A DNA stretch of 64,000 bases from Paramarasmius palmivorus (GCA_037176845.1 JAYKXP010000176.1:23789-87788), one strand, 5' to 3'; shown: positions 22,053 through 34,704, numbered from the stretch's first letter. Numbers and translations are program-made. The notes: generated from the letters alone by a model not told the origin.

Positions 22053-22900
22053 TTATAGCCCTTTCTGGGTATGCCAGTTAACGTTCATGATGTATCCTCT
22101 TCCAATGTTAACTAACAGGTGTTGATGTATGGCAGGTGCCTCTACAGGTGCCATCTGCTCGTACGAATCATTGCGATACCAATAGAAGAGAAAGTGCGGC
22201 AACTTACTAATTTGAGTAGTGTATCGTACTCTTGGAAGCATTTATGTCTGTTTGCCACAAAGAGAAAGTCCATAAGGAACGGGCAATACCGCTGGAGCTC
22301 CCTAGCAGCTGTTTTTATGCGTTCTGTCTCCTTCGTAGAGCTAGAGATACATCAGTTGACAGTACACGATTCAAACATGTACAACACTCACAGGTTTTCT
22401 TCGATAGCAACGTGTGGCTCAAAGTTGTTGGTACTGGCTTGCCAAACTCCTACAACGTATGTAATAGACATCCATGGGTCGATCCCCCTAACCATGAGTT
22501 GTGATGCACGGATGAGGTGGTCGGTAGCGTTTATCAAACCATCGACTTCGTCGCTAGAGATTCCCTGAGTACGGGGTAATAGAAGAACAAGGTACTGAAC
22601 TCACGACTTATCCCCTTTGCGCCGAGCCTTTGCGACGACCTGTTTCAATACCACCTCGATAGCCTTCCGACGCTTACCACCCTTCTTGCTCGGTTTATCA
22701 ACGTTGACGTCTTCTTCTTCCATTATCTCTGTCTCTCTATCATCTTCATCACTGCTTTCCTTATTCGACGCGTCTGACGTTGGGTCTATGCGTTGTCGTT
22801 TGGCCTTCGATGATTGAACTGGAGACTTGGTTCGTTTGCTTGTGGAAACGCGTGTAACTGTATGTGTAGAAGATTTAGCAACCGTTTGCTTCGAAGACAT
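22053..22900 (-). CDS. DUF6698-like orphan protein, C-terminus uncertain
   Basis: Start MSSKQTVAKSS. Exon 1 is basic and acidic low complexity (KRTKSPVQSSKAKRQR, ESSDEDDRETEIMEEED, KKGGKRRKAIE). Further exons joined by good splice sites read SDEVDGLINATDHLIRASQL and VRGIDPWMSITYVVG, then ETERIKTAARELQRYCPFLM. The pattern (helical, RGIDP.M, PF..F) matches a mushroom family that I believe Pfam calls DUF6698; this name is from memory. The expected Gly/His-rich C-terminal block is found only in part, and its frame (stop at 22053 or further left near 21950) is unclear, so the 3' end may be degraded. Transcribed opposite to the HMG-like gene. Confidence 0.45.
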
Positions 22901-23210
22901 GGGGAAAGGATGGTGGTGGTAGGAAAGCAAGAGGGAAAGCGTTACTCACCGTGACAGCGCGTCTTTTGGGGCTCCCAAAGTTGCCCTAGTCAGAACACGT
23001 GCCTGTTATCAATAGAAGCATCGACGGACGTGGAACGTGTGCTTACCTATTTGGGTAGATTAAACGCCTTGGGCGCTACTCTTATCTCTGGTCCCAAAGG
23101 CCAGACACCCACAAGGGGTGGATACGAAGAACGAGGTCATATTCGTGTCAAGAAATACAGCTTGCAAGAAATACACGATGTAAGACTACAGTAATGATAG
23201 CGATACATGA

Positions 23211-26058
23211 TTATCTACGACGAGCATTGAATTGTTTCTGTAAGGTCTCTCTAATATCGTTCGTGACGTGAAGAACGCAGGCGTCCGACGGTAAAAACTT
23301 TAGCTTGGAATGAAAATCTATAACCCTCTCTGACATCAAGATCGCATATCCGTAAAGGAACAACTCGTCACCGTCTTTCGCAGAGGCGTGTCGATATGCT
23401 ACAGTGTTGGCGTGTTCGCCACAAAAGATGAAGATCGGATCACGAGTGTTGGCGACAGGGTGCACAGGTTCTACCTGAACGTCGGGGGGAATCTCGTGCT
23501 GTTTTTTGTAGTAATCCACCACAGCATTCCTAGAGCTGTTATCGTGGGCTGTGACAACACAAACATTATCGACCTTGCCGGAAAACTTTCGAGTGCCAAT
23601 CGTTCCATTGATCCGCGCCTTGAACCAGAGATCCTTGTTGTTCTCGGAGTTGTAGAGCCAAGCCTGGCTTGGATGTCGTATCAGCAGCTTCCAGAGAGGA
23701 GTTGGTTGAACCATCGCTATAGACTCCACAGTTGGCTCCTCATCATCGAACCTATGAGAAGGGTCCCATGCAGGACAGTACTCCTCTGAGGATTCACGAA
23801 CACCACGACGAATACGAACTGGAGGAGTTGTAGAGCGTACAGGGGCGATGTGATAGGTGTTCGGATGCCAATAGCCATTACGCTTCGGCATGAACACCTT
23901 GTTCATCGGCCTTTCGACGAGATGGAGTGGGAGCTGCCAGCTGTAAGCTCTATTAATAACTGATAGATAATATAGGAAAGAAAAACTTACAATTCATCGA
24001 CGATATCATCATAGTCCATCTTTGAATGCTGGCTCAGTCTACCCACGACCTGAGACTCTACGGTGACAGCCAACCCGCTATTTGTCGGCTGGTTGATGTG
24101 AACATCGTAGACGGTAGCGATATGTCCCTTGTCTTGACATTTCTTGCCAGAGATGAGCACGCGATGACCTTTCCAAGGAATCATTCCTGTGTGCGCCTTT
24201 TTCAACCTCTCCGTCGCCTCCCAGTGTTCTAGAACGAACACCTGCTGAGGAATACGACGTAAAGCAAGGTTCTGGTTCCAGTCCTCGCGAAAACGATCCC
24301 ACTGCTTGTCATCAGTCACTTGATGAGGACCAATGACAGCAGCTTCCATCCAAGGTGTACTGTGGTATGCCTCAGGCTCGCGACGTAAGGTGTATCCGCG
24401 AGCGTGTTGTTGTCGATTGGCCAGACGGAAAGAGTTGGTATGACCGGAAAAGTCGTAGTTGAGCTCTACACGGCTATCCTTAACGGTAACGCGATCTTCG
24501 GAGAGGCTGACGACGAAGCCTTCAACACCAGATATGTGACGTACACAGTCACCAACAAACCAAAGCTTCTGGAGCTTCCACCCAAAGCTCTGCTCCCCGA
24601 CACGGATAGTCGCATGCGTACTCAGAAAATCAATGTTGTTTCCTGGACCTTCGTCGGGTATAGGATCGTGATAGTCGACGACAGGCCCAGAGCTGGAATG
24701 GGAGACAACTAGACCTTCCTGTCCGTTTGGCGCACGAACAAGATCACCAAGGTCGAAACGCCAGTCGTCTATGGCAGGGAAGTTGGCGGAAATGGCAGAG
24801 TGCGTACAATCGAAAAGAATCCTGCCTTCTCGAGCGTTTGGCAGACGTCCTAACGGTTTGATCATCGAAATATCAACTATCTCGACCCTCATCCCATGCT
24901 CAAAGTGACCTGCAGGGTAGGATGGGAAGGGAGACGGAGTTTTAGGGATCCTTGGATACAGTGTGTGATCCCAGGCGTATTTTACACCATCCTGGTGCCA
25001 AGACGACTGAGATTCGAAGACGAGACTCTGAACCAAAGGTACATGGTCCTTTGGGCATCGAGTTTTCAACGTTTCGTCGTATCTAGTAGCTGGAACTCGA
25101 GGAATGAAAATAATGGTGACGGCGCGGTCGTCGATGTCGAGGATCAGAGCCGGATCGTCATAGTACAGCGGTAACCCAGGCTCTGGCTCGGCTGGTTCAA
25201 AGCTCTGAGCACGAGTGGGTTTCCTGGGGGTTTTAGGCTTCTTCTTATTCGGCTTTTCCGTGGGACCCAGCCTGACCCATTGGTAGGATTTGAAGTACGG
25301 AAAATTGGGGTTTTTACGAGCTCCAACGAGTGATTCAGTAACGCTGGATATGCCGGACAGTGTGCGCGCAATATCCACTGGGTCAGTAATGAGTACCATG
25401 TCGACTCCTTGGGTATTGGTTCCTCGCTTTCGTCGTAAGAAGGCGCAACCGTGAATAGCTGCTGCAGCCTTGGCAGCATCACGGGTATGCACCAAGACGT
25501 ACCCACAGCCGCGAGATACGGTTTGGAAGGATAGGAAAGTGGTGTCTTCAGGATGTTTCTTGCAGTAGCGTTCGAGGAACGATGTAACGTATTCCTCTTT
25601 GTACCGCTAGCACACCGTTAGATAGACATTATTGCGCTGAAAGAAAGACCAAATACCTTGCACTTGACAATCCAGACTTCTCTGGCCTGATATTTGGCAT
25701 AGTCGTCTTCCGGTTCATCGGCAGTAGTACCTCTTACGTTCCTCTTATCCACCTCAGCCATACAACCCATTTCTATGTCTTGATCGTCTTCGGAAAAGAG
25801 GGAATCGTGTTCCGAGTGAACGTCTTCATCGTCTCCGGAAAATAGTGAGTCGTGGTCTGAGTTGTTGTGTTGGTTATCCAGGGCGACGTCTAGGGCGTGA
25901 TAATTCAACGTTTGGCCTTCGTCATCATCACCGTCGTTAATGAAGCCTTCATCTATGATTTGACGCGTTAGATGGTTGAGACTGACAGAGTAGAAGTGTA
26001 CATACCTCCTTCATCTTCCTCACTCTCATATCCTCCCCTATCCACAGCCACCCGCCTT
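23211..26058 (-). CDS. SPT5-like NGN-KOW protein, separated from its 5' exon
   Basis: SPT5 proteins bind RNA polymerase II through an NGN domain and KOW repeats and tune elongation; this is a divergent member of a family expanded in mushrooms. The acidic N-terminus (YESEEDEG, then DEGFINDGDDDEG and repeated EHDSLFS) leads into RYKEEYVTSFLERYC and GCGYVLVHTRDAAKAAAAIHG (NGN-like). KOW-like modules follow: FEHGMRVEIVD, FDLGDLVRAPNGQEGLVVS, WFVGDCVRHISGVEGFVVS and WKGHRVLISGKKCQDKGHIATVYDV. The last exon adds a 230-residue tail ending FNARRR. All exons are open. Its first coding exon would have to lie beyond the palindrome at 26059-29362, so the locus is interrupted exactly before the acidic segment. 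A truncated product from an internal ATG (25908) is possible. Confidence 0.7.
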
Positions 26059-29000
26059 TGTAGGACCTTTACAAAGGACATGGTTAAGCTATCCATGGTA
26101 CCTTTACAAAGGACACCGTTAAGTGCTTGGAAGATCTGTAGGCTATATTTTCCAGGATACGGCAGCTATAATCTCGAGGTTTTTGTCCAAAAAAGGCAAG
26201 AGCTTTGGGAGAAAGAAAGAGGCCGCTTTTTGGGTTCCAAAATAGGCAAGAGAGGGATTCCCAGGGTCTGGGTAACCCTAACAGGGTGTTCTAGGGCGCT
26301 TTTGGGCGCTTTTTTAGCGCTTTTTTCACAGGAAATATATTCCCACACTGCTGGCCACATCTGGGATGGTTCCCTGCTCCGCTTTTTGCTTCCCAAAATG
26401 GAAGGTGGTCTTCCCAGGGGCTGGGAAACCACTACTGGCCGCTTTTTGGGCGCTTTTGGGCGCTTTTTTGAGCGCTTTTTTAACAGGAAAGATATTCCCA
26501 CACCTCCTGACATCATCTGACATGCCTCCTGATGCCTCCCTGCTCCGCTTTTTGCTTCCCAAAATGGAAGGTGCCCTTACCTCATTTTTTTCCACCTAAA
26601 ATCAATGTATTGGGGGGCTATTGGGGCATGCTGGGGGACTATAAAAATCGCATTTTTGAGAGAATGTGTTCTAATATGTCCTAGAAGTATGCCCCTGCAA
26701 TTGGAGAGCAGGGGAATGCAAAAAAAGCGGTCCAAATATGGTAATTCAGGAAAATGGCCTATTGGATCTTGGGCTACAGGCCAGATATTGACATGAGGTA
26801 AGTTGGAGGACCTAGATACATTAAATACAAGCCTGGGCATACCAAATAGTACATAGATTAGTGGGATAATGGTGCTTAAATATCAAAAATACTGAAAATC
26901 TCCGAAATTGGGGGAATAAAATTACAGGATGGGATGTAATGCAGCTAGGGCTTAGATATTGTGAATCAGAGATGATATATATGTCCCCTTGCTTCGTTTA
27001 CAATCCTGGAGGGCTAGCTATTTTTCCAGATTTACTACACTCAAATTCGCTTTTTTTAGACATTGGTAATACTGTATTACAGGGAATGATTGGAATAGGC
27101 TAATACTTGTTCATAACCCACTCTAGGGTGTACAGATGATGACTACATACTTGCCCAAGCACTCCTGTATGTGCAAGACCATGTTCAATCCAATGTATTG
27201 TACATGTATGTAATACACCCAGGAACTCATGAATAGCACCTCAGGGAAGCATACCAGCACCAAGGGGAGTTCAGAATCGAGTTCAGGCACCCAAAATACA
27301 CTTTCCTACTATGAAAGGACATTTTTTGAATACATCTGTATGTTGCTATATAAAAAATACATAAAAAATCGCATTTTTAGGGGTTTTTCTGTACTGGAGC
27401 ATGGGGATTGCTCCTAAAATCACCAAAAGTGAATGAGAGACCTTTCACTATGCATAGAACAGGAATATCAATTGCCTCCATGGATCCCATGACAGGAACT
27501 CATATGCCAGATGCATCAATTCCTGCACAATTACAGAAAACATGTACTATGGATGTAGTATTGCAAGGAGTGATCTGGGGGCTTGGGGGACCTCAAAATC
27601 GATCTCAGGATGAAAAATCAGTTAAGAATACATCCAGGTTTGAAGGAAATCCAATCACTGTAGCATGAGATATGTATCTGACAAGTTTTATGCATCAAGT
27701 TAACATACATTGCATATACACTTAAGCATTCAACTAAATGTACATGTATTGGAGTCAAATGTGAATGGATTTCCTTGACCCCAGACTCATTTTCTATCTT
27801 CTAGAGTGCTCTGAATTCGATTCTGATGTTTCCCAGAGTCCCCCCACCAATCCTTGAAGCCCTCTGATAATGCAGTGGGAGGGGGGGAGGGTTTTTGAGA
27901 ATTGATGCATCTGGCATATGAGTTCCTGTCATGGGATCCATGGAGGCAATTGATATTCCTGTTCTATGCATAGTGAAAGGTCTCTCATTCACTTTTGGTG
28001 ATTTTAGGAGCAATCCCCATGCTCCAGTACAGAAAAACCCCTAAAAATGCGATTTTTTATGTATTTTTTATATAGCAACATACAGATGTATTCAAAAAAT
28101 GTCCTTTCATAGTAGGAAAGTGTATTTTGGGTGCCTGAACTCGATTCTGAACTCCCCTTGGTGCTGGGATGCTTCCCTGAGGTGCTATTCATGAGTTCCT
28201 GGGTGTATTACATACATGTACAATACATTGGATTGAACATGGTCTTGCACATACAGGAGTGCTTGGGCAAGTATGTAGTCATCATCTGTACACCCTAGAG
28301 TGGGTTATGAACAAGTATTAGCCTATTCCAATCATTCCCTGTAATACAGTATTACCAATGTCTAAAAAAAGCGAATTTGAGTGTAGTAAATCTGGAAAAA
28401 TAGCTAGCCCTCCAGGATTGTAAACGAAGCAAGGGGACATATATATCATCTCTGATTCACACTATCTAAGCCCTAGCTGCATTACATCCCATCCTGTAAT
28501 TTTATTCCCCCAATTTCGGAGTTTTTCAGTATTTTTGATATTTAAGCACCATTATCCCACTAATCTATGTACTATTTGGTATGCCCAGGCTTGTATTTAA
28601 TGTATCTAGGTCCTCCAACTTACCTCATGTCAATATCTGGCCTGTAGCCCAAGATCCAATAGGCCATTTTCCTGAATTACCATATTTGGACCGCTTTTTT
28701 TGCATTCCCCTGCTCTCCAATTGCAGGGGCATACTTCTAGGACATATTAGAACACATTCTCTCAAAAATGCGATTTTTATAGTCCCCCAGCATGCCCCAA
28801 TAGCCCCCCAATACATTGATTTTAGGTGGAAAAAAATGAGGTAAGGGCACCTTCCATTTTGGGAAGCAAAAAGCGGAGCAGGGAGGCATCAGGAGGCATG
28901 TCAGATGATGTCAGGAGGTGTGGGAATATCTTTCCTGTTAAAAAAGCGCTCAAAAAAGCGCCCAAAAGCGCCCAAAAAGCGGCCAGTAGTGGTTTCCCAG

Positions 29001-29362
29001 CCCCTGGGAAGACCACCTTCCATTTTGGGAAGCAAAAAGCGGAGCAGGGAACCATCCCAGATGTGGCCAGCAGTGTGGGAATATATTTCCTGTGAAAAAA
29101 GCGCTAAAAAAGCGCCCAAAAGCGCCCTAGAACACCCTGTTAGGGTTACCCAGACCCTGGGAATCCCTCTCTTGCCTATTTTGGAACCCAAAAAGCGGCC
29201 TCTTTCTTTCTCCCAAAGCTCTTGCCTTTTTTGGACAAAAACCTCGAGATTATAGCTGCCGTATCCTGGAAAATATAGCCTACAGATCTTCCAAGCACTT
29301 AACGGTGTCCTTTGAAAAGGACTCTTGGATATGCTAACCATGTCCTTTACAAAGGTCCTACA
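26059..29362. mobile_element. Fold-back (long inverted repeat) element
   Basis: Two arms, 26059-27522 and 27899-29362, are inverted copies of each other; by my base count both are 1464 bp. They enclose a 376 bp unique loop (27523-27898). Differences are few, clustered in the outermost 80 bp, plus isolated changes such as near 26957/28461. Ends read TGTAGGACCTTT. Subterminal ctttacaaaggac units and many short GCGC/AAAGCGC repeats occur in both arms. No transposase or other recognisable protein is inside; matching open frames on both arms are mirror shadows. I could not find a clear target-site duplication. It sits inside the SPT5-like locus. Confidence 0.9.
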
Positions 29363-29436
29363 GAGTCGGCTGCCACAGCAGCCTCCAAATCTAGCAGTTG
29401 ACAAACGTCCAATAGCGACGACGACGCCAAATCCAT
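29363..29436 (-). pseudogene. Probable displaced 5' exon of the SPT5-like gene
   Basis: Directly beyond the palindrome the minus strand reads from an ATG at 29436 as MDLASSSLLDVCQLLDLEAA to the palindrome edge. An LDLEA motif followed by an acidic run is how I remember the N-terminus of related SPT5-like proteins, and the acidic run resumes on the other side (26058 downward). The true start may be further upstream. Assigned by position and motif only. Confidence 0.4.
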
Positions 29437-29654
29437 AACGACGACGAGACCACAGTGTCCTGGAACGGTGCGTCAGCATTGACCTTAGGAATTTTTTTTA
29501 AATCTGAGACATTATATTGGTATGTACGATTTTTGGGGGTTTTTTCTCTCATTATTCGTTGTAATATACATTGATTATCTATTCTACACGAAAAGGGAGT
29601 GAAAAGGGAGGAAACTTACGCTAGGAACGATGAGCAAGAGCCCCCGTCGTCGTT

Positions 29655-29836
29655 GATGGTGGTGGTAACAAGCAAGAAGTGAAAACTTGTTGCCAAAGCG
29701 CGCGCGGCAGGCTTGTGCTTGCAAATCTTGTGTTTGTACAAGCACGTGCTTCAACAAACACAAGATTTGCAAGCACAAGCCTGCCGCGCGCCGAGGACTT
29801 AGAAGTTTTCACTTCTTGCTTGTTACCACCACCATC
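29655..29836. mobile_element. Palindromic hairpin element (MITE-like)
   Basis: Inverted arms of about 80 bp around a loop near 29737-29754. Arm landmarks are gatggtggtggtaacaagc at the left end and its complement at the right end, with ggcaggcttgtgcttgcaaa inside. A few mismatches cluster near 29692-29700 and 29792-29800. No target duplication was established. Could fold into a long RNA hairpin if transcribed. Confidence 0.7.
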
Positions 29837-30081
29837 AAAGAGCTGTAAGTCCCTTTCCTCCCCTTAGTACGATACTAGTAGCGTAGATATACCAATAAAA
29901 GATGCATAAAACATTTATGATATTCAACCAATAAACTCCAGAGCCTTGTAAGGCTCTGTATCTTCTTTTTTTCATCCCTAAAATTAAAAAAAGGCTATGG
30001 ACACTATGCTTACGGTCCAACAGTTATCCAGGCTGCCAAACGCAGCATCCATTCATTCATTCACGTTCGTTACGCTGTACA

Positions 30082-33000
30082 ATGGCCAAGAAACGCAAGA
30101 ACACGACTCAACCGGACGTTCAATGTCCGTACTGTGACCGGACATTCAAGCTGGGGAAATCTATCAACACTCATATCCGACAATGCAAATCGAATCCCAT
30201 GCGATTAGTACAGCCGGCACCATTGGAGGAGATAGAGGACATTGAGATGGAGATTGGGATGGAGATGGAGATGGGGGAGGAAGAGATTAACGTCGATAAT
30301 TATATTGAGGTTAGTCTTTCGTTCACGTCGTTTAGCCCATTACTGACAGATGAATCTCAGGAGGCAGACCATCCTGGGCCCATAGAGCTTGAAGCCGTGG
30401 CCAGGAGAGCGTCTATACGTACCTCAAGGCTTCCAGCTCGTTACCGCGAGTTCAATCTTTCAGCCGGATTTTCATTTCTGGAAACCTACGAATCACCAGA
30501 ACCCGTAGAAGAGGAAGAACGGCAATATACCCCACATTATTCCCCATCCCCACAACAATCTCAATCCACCCAGATGTCACAGCAGTCCGAGCCGAGCGAT
30601 GAAGGCCACCCCAACCAGAACTTGTTCTATGCCTCCAATCCAAACCGATTTGGCGTCTTCCGAGTCCACCGTTTCAACCTTCCATCCCGTGAACCAGAGT
30701 TTGGTATCGACGACTTGGCCGATTCACGCAATTTCGACGTACAACCGACGTTTGAACGATCCCCAGAAGCTATATATGGCGTAACGCGTTCACAAGACGA
30801 TCCGCCTTCTTCACCATCCCCAGAAAGCCCCAGCTCTTCCGAGTCCGAGTCTGATCATGATTCCTTGGACGAAGAGCCAGGTCCTGTCGCTCCATTCGAA
30901 AATAGCACCATCTTTCACTTGATGAGCTGGTGCCTAGGTGTCTGTCGCGTTGCCAAGGGTGCTGGCGCAAAGATAATGGACCAGCTTGTCCACAATGTCA
31001 TCCTTGCGCCAGATTTCAACCCTGCTCATCTCACCGGATTCCGTTTTCAAGAACAGGAACGTCTCCTGGATGCTTACCGCTCCGGAGTGCCTGTTATTCC
31101 GGACAATGACCCGTCGACTTTAGGCTCGCCATCCTCTACGCCCTCTGAGCCGGCCAGAGATTCGACTACTGCCATACCATTCGTAGCTAGTGATGGCTGG
31201 TGCGTTGGTCATGTCGATGTACCGGTCCCTTGTGCTGGTTACAAGATCAAGGAATCAGAAGCCCCCAAGTTTACAATCGACAATATCTACTATCGTAAAC
31301 CTCTCGAAGTCATCAGAGGAGAGTTTGCCGATACAGGCTTCTTCTCGATGCACCTCAAGCCATTCAAAGAGTTTTATCGACCTCACCCTGACGCACCAGT
31401 CGAACGTGTGTACGGTGAGGTCTACACTTCGGATCGCATGCTAGAGATGGAGATGGATGTCATGAACCGTGTCCCCAAGGATAACGAGCATGAAGTCATC
31501 ATAGCCGCTCTCATGAACGGCTCCGACTCGACTCTGTTGACCCAGTTTGGAACGGCATCGCTATGGCCTGGATATTCTACCCTAGGGAATCTATCACAGT
31601 TCATACGTCTCCAGCCGTCAATGTATGCGATGAACGCAATTCTATTCGTTCCCTCTGTAAGTGTGGAGACTGTATTAGATTGACTGTCCAGCTGATCCCT
31701 TTCTAGCTTCCAGACTCGTTCAAAGGATGGTTCCGCGAGCATTTCGATAACAAGGTTCCCGCAGACAGCATCCTGCGACACTGCAAACGAGATCTGATCA
31801 TGCTTATTTGGGGACTGATCTTCCTGTCACCTGAATTCGTTCATGCGTATTTGCATGGATACTTGCTAGAGTGCGCTGATGGTATCATCCGCCTCATTTT
31901 CCCTTGTCTCTTTACGCATACGGCGGACTATGTAGAAAAGTACGTCTATACCACTGGTACTTTCTACTCCGCTAACGCAATTTTTACAGGGTCATCTTGG
32001 CCAGCATCAAGTTTCTCGCCGCCTGCCCTTGCCCCGTGTGTCTTGTCAAGAAGTCACAGATTTCGGAGCTCGGTACCAAAACGGACATGCGTCGACGAGA
32101 GACCAAGCGACGTGTAGACACTCAGTACCGTAGGGATGAGGTTGAGAGGGTGCGAGAGCTCATCTACAAGAAGGGCTACGCAGTGGAGAACAAAGACATT
32201 AACGCGCAGCTCGCAGAATGGTCTGGCGTACCTACAAGGGTATATCCTTTCTTTTATTCCTATGATGCCCGCTAATACGTTTCATAGAATCCTTTTTCGA
32301 CTCTTATGAGTCAAGCGAACGATGATTTCCACAATCTCTTTTGTGGCGACCTCATGCATGAGGTAACCGGCCGCTGGGAGGATGTATTTCGACATCTCTG
32401 CCGCTGCCTGTACGCTATAAAGAAGGAGAAAATTCAAGTAATGAACGAGCGGTAAGTGTCATTTGGCTCCAATGAATTATATGCTAACCAAGGACTAGTT
32501 ATCGGGAGGTGTCTACATTTGGGAACGGAACGATACGTAGGTTTCGAAACGACGTATCTGCCCTCAAAAAATTCGCTTGTCGTGACTATGAGGACCTCTT
32601 ACAGGTAGGCGACTCTCCGTTTAACAGGAACTCATACTTATAACTTAGTAGTGTTCAATGCCGTGCTTTGAAGGCCTTTTCGAGCAGAAGATGGATGCCA
32701 TAGTCCAGGACCTTCTGTTCGACTTTGCAACATGGTATAGCTATGCCCACCTGCGTGTACAGACGGACTCTACCCTTGCAACCTTCGAGAAAGTTACAGG
32801 GTACCTGGGCAAGTCACTACGTGCCTTTGCGAAGGCCACCAAGGACATAGATACCTTGGAGTTGCCATCTGAAGCACGGAAGCGTCGTCGCAATGCCAAG
32901 GAGAATGGAGGAGATGGCGATTCTGGCCGACGGCGAAAGGAGTTCAACCTGTCAACGTTCAAGATGCACGCGTTGGGTCATCAAATTGCGAACACTAGGT

Positions 33001-34393
33001 ATTATGGTGTTCCCTGCGGCAACGACTCTAAACCTGTAAGTAAAATCTCAGTATTCGAGGACGATTTATTGATTTTACCTCTAGTTCGAACGTGAACACG
33101 TCCGAATGAAGGCGTTGTATCCCAACACAAACAAGAAGAACTTTGTGTCACAGATAGCAAGACAAGGTCGTAATCAGCGACTCATGCACAAGCTTTCTGT
33201 GCAACACAAGTTCAAGACGACTCGACGTAAGAAGAAGGATCGATACATGATCCCTGACGTGGAGCCCTTGCCAAAATCAGACGCCAATAACCGCTACCAG
33301 ATTGGCAGTACGGAGCGCTGTTTCCTGCGACTCAACAATTGGCTCGACGACTACAATAAAGATCCTTCAACCGTGGTATGTCTAACTCGTCTCTTTTACT
33401 TCGTATATTGACGAATTTATCCCAGGATTTTGAGTGGAAACTACGTACACATCTCCTCGAGCGGTTAATCACCCCAGAGCAACGAACAGACCTCAAGGAC
33501 AGCGATATACCCAAGTTACTCATCAGACAAGGACGAGTCTTTACCCACAAGCGCATGCGATTCAACTACACCGCGTACGACATGTGCAAGGCTCAAGATT
33601 TGATCAACGTCCGACGCCATCCAGATGTTATCATCTTGGCCGATGAACGCAGTGCACAAGAGCAAGGGCACCCTTATCTTTACAGGCGTGTCATTGGAAT
33701 CTTTCATGCTCACGTCATGAACAACACACGTTTCTCCAAAGGTCTGAACGAGCAGAGGATGGACGTATTGTGGGTTCGATGGTATCAATATGATAAGCAT
33801 CACAAATGGGGCTGGGAAAGGAAGCGTCTTCCGCGATTATTCTTTCCACCTGCAACAGATCCTGACTCGTTTGGCTTTGTGGATCCTCAGGATGTCATAC
33901 GAGGAGCCCATCTCATTCCCGTGTTCAGTTCAGAGGTTACGGATAGCTCACTGCCTGAGGATTCAGTAGCGCACGTGTTTGAAGAGTTTCATGAAGATAG
34001 GTTCGTAGTCGAGGAAGAAGATTGGGGATCATACAATGTCAATATGTGAGTATCCTGACCCTTGTACGATACTAAACTGACACTCTTGCTAGATTTGTTG
34101 ATCGCGACATGTTCATGCGATATCGCGGCGGCGGTATAGGCCACCCTACAAGAGATGCAACACGCAGGTTAGAGGACGATGCTCGCCATGGTGACCAGCC
34201 TATACCGACGTATGACCCATCAACAGGTGAAATGTTGGATGATGTGGAAGAGGCGGGAGATGCGGGAGATCAGCCGGATATTGACGTGGATGATGATAAT
34301 GAGTCGGTGCGATCTGGCGTATCACTCCGTAGTCTGGATGGTGTACCCGAGGATTACGATGATACAGATGTAGAATCAGACGACGAGGTGTAA
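30082..34393 (+). CDS. Plavaka-family transposase
   Basis: Full-length basidiomycete Plavaka transposase, roughly 1250 residues, with eight or nine short introns (for example 30309-30360, in frame; 31657-31707; 31940-31989). It begins MAKKRKN and carries a C2H2 finger at residues 14-35 (CPYCDRTFKLGKSINTHIRQC), then an acidic/Ser-rich linker. The core shows SLWPGYSTLGN and LPDSFKGWFREHF, then THTADYVEKVILASI with a CPCPVC zinc knuckle, GVPTRNPFSTL and GDLMHEVTGRWEDVFRHL. The C-terminal half has FNLSTFKMHALGHQ, FEREHVRMKALY and RVIGIFHAHVMN, ending in an acidic tail (DDTDVESDDEV). These blocks match Plavaka proteins. All exons are open, so the enzyme is probably intact. It is unrelated in sequence to the KDZ transposase. 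Confidence 0.88.
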
Positions 34394-34433
34394 TTAATAG
34401 TCCGTCTTGAATGCATGTATAGTCTTCTTTAAA

Positions 34434-34690
34434 ACAAGGTCTGATTTACTGTCATTTACTGTCATTTACATTGCCCGAAATCATTTGCTCTCATTTATTT
34501 GCCATTTACTTTCATTTACCGTCATTTACATTGCCCGAAATCATTTTCTCTCATTTATATGTCATTTACTTTCATTTACTTTCATTTAAATTGCCCGAAA
34601 TCATTTTCTCTCATTTATTTGCCATTTATTTCTCATTTACTTTCATTTAAATACTTTGAAATCATTTCACGCAATTTATACGACTAAAAA
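34434..34690. repeat. Tandem AT-rich repeat, about 60 bp period
   Basis: Three units around ttgcccgaaatcatt.tctctcattta, each preceded by several catttact/gtcattta words, with a decayed fourth. Lies 40 bp after the Plavaka stop and stops 15 bp before the next gene's stop codon. Could be subterminal repeats of the Plavaka element; no matching inverted copy was found on the left side. Confidence 0.7.
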
Positions 34691-34704
34691 ACACTGAAAT
34701 CTAT

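Noticed and set aside
26166..29479. Mirror-image ORFs in the palindrome (for example KKRPKAPKKRPVV and its opposite)
   Set aside because: They appear on both arms because the arms are inverted copies; composition follows the AAAGCGC repeats and no domain is recognisable.
29584..29867. Two similar open frames MKTSKSSARGRLVLANLVFV and its counterpart on the other strand
   Set aside because: They are the two arms of the hairpin element read on opposite strands.
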